Source of the DNA: Gammaproteobacteria bacterium
Lineage (GTDB): Bacteria > Pseudomonadota > Gammaproteobacteria > Burkholderiales > Rhodocyclaceae
Direction of reading: 5' to 3'
Length of the DNA: 64,000 nt
Assembly: GCA_018828385.1 (NCBI GenBank)
Contig: JAHJVE010000014.1
Span: 114,776 to 178,775 of the forward strand
The notes below the pieces were generated by a model. The model saw only the letters and a program-made list of their open reading frames with translations. It ran no database searches and was not told the origin of the DNA. Within the stretch, counting starts at the first letter, position 1. The number at the start of each line of letters is the position of its first letter. Below are positions 36,248-45,222 of this stretch, piece after piece. A program made the position numbers and the translations under genes.

Positions 36248-37414
36248 TCAGCAGTTCTCTTCAACGTCTCCGATAGCGCACAGCGGCGCTTCGCCGGCCG
36301 CGCGCAAGGTACGGCATTTCTTGCACACGGCGGTCAACCAGCCCTTGCACGACATCAGGGTGGTTGGCGATTCGTCGGCCAGCATTTCCTTGAGGCGTTC
36401 AAAGAATATTTCCTGGTTGATGCTCGTCCCGCCGCAACCGGTCATGCTGATGACCCGATTGCCACCAGCCTGATGCGCGGCATCGTGGCGGCTGATCGCC
36501 AGATGCAGGAGCTCGTCGGTGGTCGTTGCCGCCTGGTCATCAGGCAAGGCGGCAATGCCGACGCTGACAGTGACCGGCACGCGGATGCCACAGATTGAAA
36601 TATTGGCCGCCGACAAGGTCCGGCAAACGTCGCGTGCAAATTTTTCGCACTGCTCGCGCCCGGCCAGAGCCGAAATGATCGCGATGCGACCGCCAACCAG
36701 CGGCAACATCGTTTCGTCCGAATGAATCTTGCTCGCCAGCAGGCCGAGTATTTTCTGGACGATCTTGTCAGCCAGATCCCAGCCGTAGTTGAGCCTGAAG
36801 CCTTCGTAGCCATCCAGCCCGAACACCAATACGCCACGTTGTCGGGCAAGACTGACTGAAGAGAGCGAGTCCGCCAGACAAAGATCGTCGCCTTCCGGCA
36901 CCGGACGGGTCGGTTCGGCCAAGCCTGCGTCGCCGCTCAGATCGGGGAGGCTATCGACATGCACCTTTAAATCGTTGATGCCAACCTCGCTCTGCTCGCC
37001 AAAATCCGGCGCGCCGCCAGGAATCGCCAAGTCTGGCTTGATCAGGCGAAGCAGCAGTTTCTGGAATTCCGGGCCGGCGGTCTTTTTCGGAATGAACTCG
37101 GAGACGCCGAGCTGCAAGGCGGGCTGTCGTCCGCTTTCGGCAAAACTGTCGGAAATCAGCAGAAAAAACGGGAGCTGATTGAGGCGGGCCAGTTTGCTCG
37201 CCCTGAGCCGCTCGACCAGACCGGCGCCTTCAAGCGTAAGAATATCCAGTCCGGAAAAGACGGCGATGATCGACGAATCAAGGACCAGGGTTTGCCAGGC
37301 GGACTCGCCGTCGCGCTCCTCGCAAACGTCAAAATGACCGCGCAAAAGCTTGCTCAGGGATGCCCGAACCAGCCGCGAAGCGTCCACGATCAGGACTTTC
37401 TGCAACGTCGTCAT
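36248..37414 (-). CDS. Degenerate receiver + degenerate GGDEF protein, paralogue 1
   Basis: 388-aa protein. The N-terminal receiver-like fold keeps LIVDASR and the Lys in FIPKK, but the phosphoacceptor position reads VFSGLD with Gly instead of Asp. The C-terminal GGDEF-like fold keeps LVFGLDGYEGFRLNYG and VTVSVGIAALPDD, but the active-site motif reads VGGRIAII, so c-di-GMP synthesis is unlikely. The C-terminal tail has CKKC and two more cysteines. A paralogue lies at 40155-41408. ATG 37414 has GGAAGAGAT upstream. Probably a protein- or ligand-binding regulator. Confidence 0.8.
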   Translation of the reverse strand: MTTLQKVLIVDASRLVRASLSKLLRGHFDVCEERDGESAWQTLVLDSSIIAVFSGLDILTLEGAGLVERLRASKLARLNQLPFFLLISDSFAESGRQPALQLGVSEFIPKKTAGPEFQKLLLRLIKPDLAIPGGAPDFGEQSEVGINDLKVHVDSLPDLSGDAGLAEPTRPVPEGDDLCLADSLSSVSLARQRGVLVFGLDGYEGFRLNYGWDLADKIVQKILGLLASKIHSDETMLPLVGGRIAIISALAGREQCEKFARDVCRTLSAANISICGIRVPVTVSVGIAALPDDQAATTTDELLHLAISRHDAAHQAGGNRVISMTGCGGTSINQEIFFERLKEMLADESPTTLMSCKGWLTAVCKKCRTLRAAGEAPLCAIGDVEENC

Positions 37415-37584
37415 ATCTCTTCCGTGCAATGTCGCTTTGATAGCGCAATTATCAAAATGCTACGACCAACGGCGTAGTTTAATTGATTCGATGCGACGGC
37501 GCTCACTTTACTGAACGGATGTTCATTTACCATGCAGGCAACATTGCCATACTCCCCGCCTTTTGATTTCCTCGACGCTACCTC

Positions 37585-38376
37585 ATGTTCCGCAAATTCC
37601 GCATCCTGATCCTGCTCCTCGTTCTTGCCACCGTCGGCCTCGGCGCCTGGCGCGCCAATACGCGACTGACGGCCTGGGAGCACACCATTCATGTCGCGAT
37701 TTATCCGATTGCTGGTGACAGCTCCCCGGCCACTGCCAGCTTCATAGGCGGGCTGAACAACGAAAGCTTTATCGACATCGCCCAATGGATGCAGCAACAG
37801 ACGGAAAAACAGGGCCTCTCCATCCTGCAGCCGGTGGCGCTGCGCGTTGCGGCGCTGCTGGCAGAAATGCCGCCAGCGCGGCCGAACCAGCCGAGCGCGC
37901 TGGATGCCATGCTGTGGAGTCTGAAACTGCGCTGGTGGGCGTCGCAGCATGACAAGATCGACGGGCCGAAGCCGCATATCCGGCTTTTCGTGCTCTTTCA
38001 CGATCCCGCGCTTAACGCCTCGGTGCCGCATTCGACCGGCTTGAGCAAGGGGCAGATCGGCGTCATCCACGCCTACGCCTCGCGCCGGCAGCGGCGACAG
38101 AACGCGGTAGTCATCGCTCACGAAATGCTGCACACCTTCGGCGCCAGCGATAAATACGACCTGGCGACCCAGCAGCCGATCTACCCGCAGGGCTATGCCG
38201 AGCCGGGGCGCGAGCCGCGCCTGCCTCAGGACATGGCGGAAATCATGGGCGGGCGGGTCCCGATTGACGAGCAGACCGCCGAAATCCCGTTCAGCCTTGC
38301 CGAAACGCTGATCGGGCCGGAAACCGCCGGGGAAATCGGATTCCTACGGTCAACCGGAAAGAATGGGCAAAAATGA
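37585..38376 (+). CDS. Membrane-anchored putative zinc metalloprotease
   Basis: 263-aa protein with an N-terminal signal-anchor (FRILILLLVLATVGLGAW). The motif HEMLHTFGASDKYD is an HExxHxxGxxD zinc-binding signature of metzincin-like or related metallopeptidases, and it stands alone in an otherwise unfamiliar sequence. It is expected to act in the periplasm. The final 12 residues (GFLRSTGKNGQK) and the stop codon are encoded by repeat copy D, so the natural C-terminus may have been replaced. Substrate unknown. Confidence 0.75.
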   Translation: MFRKFRILILLLVLATVGLGAWRANTRLTAWEHTIHVAIYPIAGDSSPATASFIGGLNNESFIDIAQWMQQQTEKQGLSILQPVALRVAALLAEMPPARPNQPSALDAMLWSLKLRWWASQHDKIDGPKPHIRLFVLFHDPALNASVPHSTGLSKGQIGVIHAYASRRQRRQNAVVIAHEMLHTFGASDKYDLATQQPIYPQGYAEPGREPRLPQDMAEIMGGRVPIDEQTAEIPFSLAETLIGPETAGEIGFLRSTGKNGQK

Positions 38377-38379
38377 AAT
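38338..38379 (+). repeat. Dispersed 40-bp repeat, copy D (supplies a gene's 3' end)
   Basis: Contains GGATTCCTACGGTCAACCGG as in copy A. The TGA stop codon of the metalloprotease-like gene (38374-38376) lies inside the conserved 3' part of the repeat. Same orientation as the gene. Confidence 0.85.
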
Positions 38380-38397
38380 CGCTATCAGGGCGCTGAA

Positions 38398-40056
38398 TCA
38401 ACGCTCGGTCTTGCCGACCACGCCCCACAAGGCTCGGAACTTGCCGGCCAGGGTCAGTCTTTCGTCGGACAGCGCTTCGAGGAAATCGGACAGCCGCTTC
38501 GATTTGGCCACGGCAAACAGCACGAGGGCGATGAATACCACCGTGGCGATCAGCCCGTGCAGGCCGCGTTCGAGCATCGAACCCTGGCCGAAGGCGATGA
38601 TGTTCATGCCGAAATAGCCGGTCGTCACCGTCGCGATCAGGCCGAGAATGGTGATCACGGTGAGGCGGACGACGGTATTCGATTGCCGGCGCTGCGAGTC
38701 ACTGTCGAGGTAGTGGCTCATCTCGCGGATTTCGTCGCGGACGTCGTCGTACAGCGCATCGTTGTGCAGATGGTTGGAACATAGCCGGTACATGGCCTGG
38801 ACGTGCGGCCGTTCGGAAAGTTCGTGGAACCAGTAGCGGTGCGTGAAGCGCAGGAAGGTTTCAAAATTGGCCCGGATCCGCCGCTTGAAGCGGCGCACGG
38901 AGTTGTCGTTGCGGATATCGAGATTATTGACCGCGTCGACCAGCACCTCGGAAAATGCCAGTAGCGAGGCGCGGTGCAAATGGGCGATCAGAAAAACGAT
39001 GAAGTACTGGTGGCGGAACTGGGCCAGAACGCCGCGTTCGCCATCGACAAAAAACGAAAATGCCGCATCGCCAACCACCGTGAACGCGTTGCCGGTGCAC
39101 ATGAAGCGCGTATTCGGGCCGCTTTCGCTCTCCGTCCAGAAACGGTCATGACAGTAGCGTTTTTCGAACTCGATGACGCCTGGCTCGTTGATCGGCAGCG
39201 TTTCGTTCGGGTGCAGCATGGTGGCCAGCCCGATACGCACCCACTCCTCTCGGCTCAACGTGCGCGGCTGATCAACGGCGAGAAAGGCCATGACCGGCAT
39301 GCGCTGGTATTCGATCAGCCGGTAACGCAGGTCACCCTCTTCGTCGGAATGGGCCAGCACCATGGGCCGCAGCAGGCTGGCCCAATGCTCGGAGATGCAG
39401 GGGCTGCGATGCTGACAGACATAACTCAGGTATTTCTCGCGCTTTTCGGCATCGGAGCGGGCGATGACCTGGCCATCGACGCCGATCCATTCGGCGAGGT
39501 AAACGTTGTGCAAGCCCTCGCCACCCTCTTCCCAGCCCGATGGATAGGCCCGCCCGAAACGGAACAGGATGTCGCGGACGGTATCCAGCGACAGATCGTT
39601 GCCGCGCACCTCGAGATTGAGTTGCACGATATCGAGGTCATGGAAAAAGTAGAGATCGAGGTGAACGATGTTCAGTTCGATCGGCGCCTGCCCCTTGCGC
39701 AGGGTCAGCCGCAACCGGTCGATGTCCTTGCGCCGGAAAACGTGCATCGGCGAATTGCCCGGCGGGTCATCCCGCGACGAATTGCGCGAGCGCCCTTCGC
39801 CATAGAGAAAGCGCTGCACGTAGGGCAAAAACGAAACGAATTCGCGGTAATGGCGCTCCTTGAACTGGCCGGCATCTTCCATGAATTCATCGTCGATCCG
39901 GCGCCATGGATGTGTCTCGGTGCGCGACTCGAAGATTTCCCAGTGCCGCCCTTCGCTACCGGAAATTGCCATGGGTTCGAGCTGCAGCGGCCAGACCAGG
40001 CTGGCGTGAAAGAGCCGAACGCGACCATTCTGCGGATCGCCAAGTGTCTCGGTCAT
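38398..40056 (-). CDS. CorA-like protein with large soluble domain
   Basis: 552-aa protein. Two hydrophobic segments lie near the C-terminus; the first runs VIT-ILGLIATVTTGYFGMNI and carries the YGMN-type signature as FGMN, which forms the selectivity filter of CorA Mg channels. The long N-terminal part, rich in charged residues, has no clear similarity to E. coli CorA. A role in divalent cation transport or sensing is likely. It ends 22 bp from the convergent metalloprotease-like gene. Confidence 0.8.
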   Translation of the reverse strand: MTETLGDPQNGRVRLFHASLVWPLQLEPMAISGSEGRHWEIFESRTETHPWRRIDDEFMEDAGQFKERHYREFVSFLPYVQRFLYGEGRSRNSSRDDPPGNSPMHVFRRKDIDRLRLTLRKGQAPIELNIVHLDLYFFHDLDIVQLNLEVRGNDLSLDTVRDILFRFGRAYPSGWEEGGEGLHNVYLAEWIGVDGQVIARSDAEKREKYLSYVCQHRSPCISEHWASLLRPMVLAHSDEEGDLRYRLIEYQRMPVMAFLAVDQPRTLSREEWVRIGLATMLHPNETLPINEPGVIEFEKRYCHDRFWTESESGPNTRFMCTGNAFTVVGDAAFSFFVDGERGVLAQFRHQYFIVFLIAHLHRASLLAFSEVLVDAVNNLDIRNDNSVRRFKRRIRANFETFLRFTHRYWFHELSERPHVQAMYRLCSNHLHNDALYDDVRDEIREMSHYLDSDSQRRQSNTVVRLTVITILGLIATVTTGYFGMNIIAFGQGSMLERGLHGLIATVVFIALVLFAVAKSKRLSDFLEALSDERLTLAGKFRALWGVVGKTER

Positions 40057-40154
40057 ACGATTTTCCCCGTGTGAAAGCTATCGACCCCGCCAATAGCCTC
40101 GAAGTATGCAGCAACTCCGCCGGCCTGCGAGCCTGGCTGCATCAGTCTCGCCAC

Positions 40155-41408
40155 TCAAGGCATCATTCGTTCCGCCCGGGCGCGATCCCACAGACGCCTG
40201 TTCATATCGTCGATCGGCAGGCCGAAATGGAAGTTTCGGTCGAGTTCCCTGAGGATAGGCATCAATTGCATGCCAACGGTGCCCAGACAAGGCCTCAAGG
40301 CGGCGGGATCGATCGTCGCCAGCAACTCCTTGAGTTGTGGCACAAAGGATTCGCAGCCGGCAAGGCCGGAATCCGGACGACCGGATGTAGCCACCACGCG
40401 GTTGCCGCCGGCATTGCCGGCTGATTCCAGGCGTTCGTAGGCCAGGTCGAGCAAGGCCAGCTCCGACAAATCGACGCCATCGTCGGGGGCAACGGCAACC
40501 CCGACACTCACCGTCAGATGGATGCGCTGCCCCTCTACCGAGATATTCGCGCTGGCCATTGCCTTGCAGATCCGCTGGGCAAATCCGGCACACAGCAAGG
40601 CAGAGGACGACCGCGTCACAATGACCACCCGGCCATCGGCGAGCTGCCCGATAAAATCGTCGGGACGAATTTTCCTGGACAGGAGAAAACAGAATCGTTG
40701 GGCCGAGCTGAAGGCCAGCTCCGGCCCGTAGCGAACAACCAGCTCGCCGTAGCCATCGAGGCCGAAGGCCAGAACGCCGACGTTACGCCCCTCGCGCGCC
40801 TCGGGCAGACTTTTCGCCAGGTACTCTTCGAGCATCTCTTCGGCGAGCACGGTATCGCCGCTACGGTAGTCCTCCTCGCCCGATTCCTCGCCCTCGGACG
40901 ACTCCAGCCCGGCGATCTGCCCCATGATATTGCTGATGCCGATATCGGACTCGCCGCCATACTCCTCGAAAACCTCGTCGGGCTCTGGTGCGTGGGCTGG
41001 CACCCTGCCCTCCGCGGCATCTTCGCGCCATGCCATCTGGTCGGCCACGATGCCGGCAATCGACGGACCGCTGGAACCTTTGACGATAAATTCGGTAACG
41101 CCGAGCGTCCGTGCCTCCTGTCGCTCTGCCTCGGAAAAGCTGCTCGACACCATGAGCAAAAAGGGAACATCTTTCAAACGCGGCAACTTGCTGTCGCGCA
41201 GGCGCTCAAGCAGGCCACGACCATCATCCCTAGCCACCGCCAGCCCGGATACGACAGCCGCAATGGCGCTATCGAGGACCATGGTTTGCCAGGCAGATTC
41301 GTCGTTGTCCTCATCGCGCACCTCAAAGCGCTCGGCCAACTGCTTGGCGAGTGACGCCCTGACGACCCTCGAAGCATCGACAATCAGAACCTTCCGCTTA
41401 TTTGTCAT
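40155..41408 (-). CDS. Degenerate receiver + degenerate GGDEF protein, paralogue 2
   Basis: 417-aa paralogue of the protein at 36248-37414. The receiver-like part keeps LIVDASR and the pattern ESAWQTMVLDS, but the phosphoacceptor position reads VVSGLA, again Gly for Asp. The GGDEF-like part keeps LAFGLDGYGELVVRYG and LTVSVGVAVAPDDG, while the active site reads LADGRVVIV. An acidic linker (EGEESGEED) joins the two. It lacks the cysteine-rich tail of paralogue 1. Conservation of both losses suggests a functional non-enzymatic regulator rather than decay. Confidence 0.8.
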   Translation of the reverse strand: MTNKRKVLIVDASRVVRASLAKQLAERFEVRDEDNDESAWQTMVLDSAIAAVVSGLAVARDDGRGLLERLRDSKLPRLKDVPFLLMVSSSFSEAERQEARTLGVTEFIVKGSSGPSIAGIVADQMAWREDAAEGRVPAHAPEPDEVFEEYGGESDIGISNIMGQIAGLESSEGEESGEEDYRSGDTVLAEEMLEEYLAKSLPEAREGRNVGVLAFGLDGYGELVVRYGPELAFSSAQRFCFLLSRKIRPDDFIGQLADGRVVIVTRSSSALLCAGFAQRICKAMASANISVEGQRIHLTVSVGVAVAPDDGVDLSELALLDLAYERLESAGNAGGNRVVATSGRPDSGLAGCESFVPQLKELLATIDPAALRPCLGTVGMQLMPILRELDRNFHFGLPIDDMNRRLWDRARAERMMP

Positions 41409-41425
41409 TTATATTCCAAATATTC

Positions 41426-41444
41426 CAACTATTTCAAATAGTTG
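41426..41444. promoter_or_regulatory. 8-3-8 dyad upstream of REC-GGDEF paralogue 2
   Basis: CAACTATT (41426-41433) and AATAGTTG (41437-41444), 18 bp upstream of the gene start, next to a tandem TATTCCAA repeat. It could be an operator of the minus-strand gene. No known regulator consensus was recognised. Confidence 0.4.
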
Positions 41445-41549
41445 TATGTCTTATCCACTGGCTATCGAGTTTAAGCGACGACCTACCACTCGCGTCAAGA
41501 ATTGCCAGGCAGTCGGGCCAGTCGAATGAGCGCGCCGATAGCGAAAGGC

Positions 41550-41578
41550 TTGATTTTGTTCAGCCGCTAATTCATAGT
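41550..41578 (+). promoter_or_regulatory. Promoter of the ilvBN leader
   Basis: TTGATT (41550-41555) and CATAGT (41573-41578) with 17-bp spacing, 36 bp upstream of the leader peptide start. Confidence 0.5.
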
Positions 41579-41614
41579 TCGCCAACTGTTTAGCCCATTA
41601 TCCGGATAACCCGC

Positions 41615-41725
41615 ATGAATGCACTCCACCTCCGCCGCTCTGCCGCTGCCTTTGCAGTGGAACCGGTCGTCGTGCGCGTAGTCGTAGTAGGCGTCGTTAC
41701 GCACGCGCCGTCGCGGATCGGGTAA
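41615..41725 (+). CDS. ilvBN leader peptide (IvbL-like)
   Basis: 36-codon open frame. Its second half is dominated by valine (VVVRVVVVGVVTHAP), strikingly like the valine run of E. coli IvbL. Ten of about 20 residues in this part are valine. A ribosome stalling on valine codons when Val-tRNA is scarce would alter folding of the attenuator at 41750-41783. The first half (LHLRRSAAAFAVEP) shows only two leucines and no isoleucine. Too short for usual gene finders. Confidence 0.8.
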   Translation: MNALHLRRSAAAFAVEPVVVRVVVVGVVTHAPSRIG

Positions 41726-41749
41726 GCAGAAACAGCACAGAACCCCAAA

Positions 41750-41783
41750 CCCCGCCGGCGCAAACCGGCGGGGTTTTGTTTTT
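41750..41783 (+). terminator. Transcription attenuator of ilvBN
   Basis: Stem CCCCGCCGG (41750-41758) / CCGGCGGGG (41765-41773) followed by TTTTGTTTTT. It lies between the valine-rich leader and ilvB, so it is the terminator arm of a classical translation-coupled attenuator. Confidence 0.85.
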
Positions 41784-41823
41784 GGAGCCCGCCGGTTGCG
41801 CCACCAACCGAAAGGAAATCTCC

Positions 41824-43494
41824 ATGACAGAAACTCTCACCGGCGCCCAGATCACCGTGCGTCTGCTCGAACGCCAGGGCATCCGCACTGTCGCCGGCAT
41901 CCCCGGCGGCGCCATCCTGCCCATCTACGATGCACTCGGTCAGTCGACCGCCATCCACCACGTCCTCGCCCGCCACGAGCAGGGCGCCGGTTTCATGGCC
42001 CAGGGCATGGCCCGCGCCACCGGGCTGCCTGCCGTCTGCCTCGCCTCCTCCGGCCCCGGCGCGACCAACCTGCTGACCGCCATCGCCGACGCCAAGCTCG
42101 ATTCGATCCCGCTCGTCGCCATCACCGGCCAGGTGCCCAAGGCGATGATCGGCACCGATGCCTTTCAGGAAGTCGATACCTACGGCCTGAGCATTCCGAT
42201 CACCAAGCACAACTTCCTCGTCTCGTCGGCCGATGAATTGCTCGAAGTGATCCCGCGCGCCTTCCGGATCGCCGCCTCCGGCCGCCCCGGCCCGGTACTG
42301 ATCGACATCCCGAAGGACGTCCAGACGCAGGCCATCGAGGTCAGCCAGTGGCCGGAACCCGGTCGCACCGAGCCTGCGCCAGCGGCCGACCCGGCGCTCA
42401 TCGAACAGGCCGCGACGATGATCAACTCTGCCGAACGGCCCATCCTTTATCTCGGCGGCGGCGTCATTCATTCCGGCGCCTCGGCAGCGGCCATCGAGCT
42501 GGCTGAAAAGGCCAGCCTGCCAACCGTGATGACACTCATGGCGCTCGGCGCCATGCCCGTCGATCACCCACTGGCGCTCGGCATGCTCGGCATGCACGCC
42601 GCCCGCTACACCAATCTGGCGCTCGATGAATGCGACCTGCTGATCGCCGTCGGCGCCCGTTTCGACGACCGCGCTACCGGCAAGGTAGCGGCCTTCTGCC
42701 CGCAGGCGAAGATCATCCACATCGATATCGATCCGGCTGAACTCGACAAGATCAAGACGGCACACATCGGCATCACGGCCGACATCGGCGAAGCACTCGG
42801 CCAGTTGCTGCCAGTCGTATTTCAAAATTCGCGAAAAATCTGGGTTGACCGTAGCAATGCCCTGAAAGCCGAGTTCCCGTTCGATCTGCACAGCACCGAC
42901 AACCCGCGTTCGCATTTCGGCCTGATCCAGAGTGTCGCCGCCTGCCTCGACGACGATGCGATCATCGCCACCGACGTCGGCCAGCACCAGATGTGGGTCG
43001 CCCAGGCCTACCCGCTGCGCCGTCCGCGCCAGTGGCTGACCTCCGGCGGACTCGGCACGATGGGCTTCGGCGTGCCTGCCGCCATCGGCGCGGCGCTGGC
43101 CGAACGCCAGCGCACCGTGGTCTGCTTCACCGGCGACGGCTCGATCATGATGAACATCCAGGAGCTGGTCACCGCCGCCGAGGAAAACGTGAACATCAAG
43201 ATCGTGCTCATGGACAACGCCACGCTCGGCCTCGTCCATCAGCAGCAGACGTTGTTCTACGGCGAAAGGCTGTTCGCTTCGCAGTTCAGGTCATCGCCGA
43301 ATTTCGTCAAGATCGCCGAGGGCTTCGGGATTGCTGCGGTCGACCTCGACACCTTCGACAATCCGTGCGCAACGCTCAGGGAAGCCATTTCCCGCCCCGG
43401 CCCCTGCCTGATCCACGCCAGCATCGATGCCGAGCAGAAGGTCTATCCCATGGTGCCGCCTGGCGCCGCCAACCGCGACATGATTGGAGCCTGA
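41824..43494 (+). CDS. ilvB: Acetolactate synthase large subunit
   Basis: 556-aa ThDP-dependent enzyme making acetolactate and acetohydroxybutyrate, first common step of branched-chain amino acid synthesis. Seen: GIPGGAILPIYDAL, the ThDP Glu in VLARHEQGAGFMAQG, the FAD region VGARFDDRATG, and the ThDP-Mg motif TGDGSIMMNIQEL. ATG 41824 has AAAGGAAA upstream. The valine-rich leader and adjacent small subunit point to the IlvB type. Repeat copy E lies inside, reading VFQNSRKIWVDRSNA near residues 332-346, in a linker between domains. Confidence 0.95.
   Translation: MTETLTGAQITVRLLERQGIRTVAGIPGGAILPIYDALGQSTAIHHVLARHEQGAGFMAQGMARATGLPAVCLASSGPGATNLLTAIADAKLDSIPLVAITGQVPKAMIGTDAFQEVDTYGLSIPITKHNFLVSSADELLEVIPRAFRIAASGRPGPVLIDIPKDVQTQAIEVSQWPEPGRTEPAPAADPALIEQAATMINSAERPILYLGGGVIHSGASAAAIELAEKASLPTVMTLMALGAMPVDHPLALGMLGMHAARYTNLALDECDLLIAVGARFDDRATGKVAAFCPQAKIIHIDIDPAELDKIKTAHIGITADIGEALGQLLPVVFQNSRKIWVDRSNALKAEFPFDLHSTDNPRSHFGLIQSVAACLDDDAIIATDVGQHQMWVAQAYPLRRPRQWLTSGGLGTMGFGVPAAIGAALAERQRTVVCFTGDGSIMMNIQELVTAAEENVNIKIVLMDNATLGLVHQQQTLFYGERLFASQFRSSPNFVKIAEGFGIAAVDLDTFDNPCATLREAISRPGPCLIHASIDAEQKVYPMVPPGAANRDMIGA
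42819..42858 (-). repeat. Dispersed 40-bp repeat, copy E (inside ilvB, antisense)
   Basis: The only copy opposite to its host gene. The minus strand carries ATTGCTACGGTCAACC followed by a diverged middle and the TTTTGAAAT end. The plus strand stays open and is translated within ilvB. Confidence 0.8.
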
Positions 43495-43495
43495 G

Positions 43496-43807
43496 ATGAA
43501 CGCTATCAACCGCAACGAACAAAACGCCATCGCCCGCGCCGTGCTGGAAATCGACGTCAACAACCACGCCGGCGTCATGTCGCACGTCGTCGGTCTGTTT
43601 TCGCGCCGTTCCTACAACGTCGAAGGCATCCTCTGCCTGCCGGTTGGCGACGGCCGGCAGAGCCGTATCTGGCTGCTGGTCAACGAAGATCAGCGGCTGG
43701 CGCAGATGATGAAACAGGTGGAAAAGCTCGAGGACGTCATCGCGATTCGCCGGCACAATGCCGACCACGCGGTGTTTCAGGATCTGGAAACCTTCTTCCG
43801 GCCTTGA
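43496..43807 (+). CDS. ilvN: Acetolactate synthase small subunit
   Basis: 103-aa ACT-domain regulatory subunit conferring valine feedback control. Seen: LEIDVNNHAGVMSHVVGLFSRR, the ACT start with the ligand-binding Asn/His region, and YNVEGILCLPVGDG. The short, single-ACT form resembles IlvN (about 96 aa) rather than the longer IlvH. ATG 43496 lies one base after the ilvB stop codon, so translation is coupled. Confidence 0.93.
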   Translation: MNAINRNEQNAIARAVLEIDVNNHAGVMSHVVGLFSRRSYNVEGILCLPVGDGRQSRIWLLVNEDQRLAQMMKQVEKLEDVIAIRRHNADHAVFQDLETFFRP

Positions 43808-43817
43808 CCGGGAGCGA

Positions 43818-44261
43818 TCAGGAAGCTGCCGGGGTTTCCCGGCACTTCCGCTTGTATTCACGGATCAGTTCGAGTTCGTCGTCACTGATCGACTCGAAGC
43901 GCAAACCGACCAGCCGGCGTTCACCAAGCCGGCGGATGCGCATGATACTGACGTATGCTTCGACCCGCCCGCCGAGATCGGGCGAATCGATCCGGCAGAC
44001 GCCGACTTCGCCGCTCGGCTTGGCGCCGAGAACGGCCGCGTCGATCAGCACGCCGATACCGGACACCGAAATATCAGCCGCCGGCAACTCAAGGTGCATG
44101 CCACCCAGACTCAGGGAGACATGGCCTTTGAGGAATACGCGAGGGGAGCGGCGACGTTCTTTCAAGATAAATTTCCAGCGGACTATCGGAAAATCATTCT
44201 CCCACGCCCCGACTTGAGACGTACAGACAAAACTTGAATTGGCATGGGGATAATCGTTCAC
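43818..44261 (-). CDS. PilZ domain protein
   Basis: 147-aa single-domain c-di-GMP receptor candidate. The binding signature is present: ERRRSPR (RxxxR) and ADISVSGIGV (D/NxSxxG), with LVGLRFESISDDE after it. Convergent with ilvN, with 10 bp between stops. The upstream 136 bp to menB contain no clear operator. The start ATG 44261 gives a 35-residue N-terminal extension; a later start is possible. Confidence 0.88.
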   Translation of the reverse strand: MNDYPHANSSFVCTSQVGAWENDFPIVRWKFILKERRRSPRVFLKGHVSLSLGGMHLELPAADISVSGIGVLIDAAVLGAKPSGEVGVCRIDSPDLGGRVEAYVSIMRIRRLGERRLVGLRFESISDDELELIREYKRKCRETPAAS

Positions 44262-44397
44262 TGTAGATCACGGCCCCCATCTCGGCCAGCCTCGAATCGC
44301 CGCTGATGCTCGATATAAGCCCAGTCGAAAGACGCATCAAATCCCCTGACGCCCTGCCAACGCTATACTTCAGCCCATCATAACCGACCGCCAAATC

Positions 44398-45222
44398 ATG
44401 ACTCACAGCATCAGCTGGCAAAGCGCCCACACCTACTCCGACATCCTTTACAACACCGCCGAAGGCATCGCCAAAATCACCATCAACCGCCCGGAACGCC
44501 GCAACGCCTTCCGCCCGGAAACGGTCAATGAATTGATCGACGCCTTCCACCGCGCCCACCGCGACAACGCCATCGGCGCCATCATTTTGACCGGCGCGGG
44601 GAACGAAGCTTTCTGCTCCGGCGGCGACCAGAAGGTACGCGGCGCGGAAGGCTACATCGACGAAGGCGGTACGCCGCACCTCAACGTGCTCGACCTGCAA
44701 ATGCAGATACGCCGGCTCCCCAAGCCGGTCGTCGCCATGGTCGCCGGCTTTGCCATCGGCGGCGGCCACGTCCTGCACCTCGTCTGCGACCTGAGCATTG
44801 CCGCCGACAACGCCCGCTTCGGCCAGACCGGGCCGCGCGTTGGCAGCTTCGACGCCGGCCTCGGCGCCGGGCTCATGGCACGGACCATCGGGTTAAAACG
44901 CGCCAAGGAAATCTGGCTGCTCTGCCGCCAGTACGACGCGGCCACGGCACTCGACTGGGGACTGGTCAACGCCGTCGTACCGGTCGACAAGCTCGAAGAG
45001 GAAACCGTGAACTGGTGCCGCGACATGCTCCAGCTGTCGCCCATGGCGCTGCGCATGATCAAGGCCGGCTTCAATGCCGACACCGACGGGCTGGCCGGCA
45101 TCCAGGAACTGGCCGGCAACGCCACCGGCCTGTTCTACATGAGCGAGGAAGGCCAGGAAGGCCGCAACGCCTGGCTCGAACGCCGCCCGCCCAACTTTGG
45201 CAAGTACCGCAAACGGCCGTGA
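44398..45222 (+). CDS. menB: 1,4-dihydroxy-2-naphthoyl-CoA synthase
   Basis: 274-aa crotonase-fold enzyme closing the naphthoquinone ring in menaquinone synthesis. MenB-specific segments are visible: [32 protein letters not shown] and the C-terminal [14 protein letters not shown], which separates it from ordinary enoyl-CoA hydratases. menC overlaps its stop by 4 bp (GTGA), confirming a men operon. Other men genes are not in the window. Confidence 0.94.
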   Translation: MTHSISWQSAHTYSDILYNTAEGIAKITINRPERRNAFRPETVNELIDAFHRAHRDNAIGAIILTGAGNEAFCSGGDQKVRGAEGYIDEGGTPHLNVLDLQMQIRRLPKPVVAMVAGFAIGGGHVLHLVCDLSIAADNARFGQTGPRVGSFDAGLGAGLMARTIGLKRAKEIWLLCRQYDAATALDWGLVNAVVPVDKLEEETVNWCRDMLQLSPMALRMIKAGFNADTDGLAGIQELAGNATGLFYMSEEGQEGRNAWLERRPPNFGKYRKRP

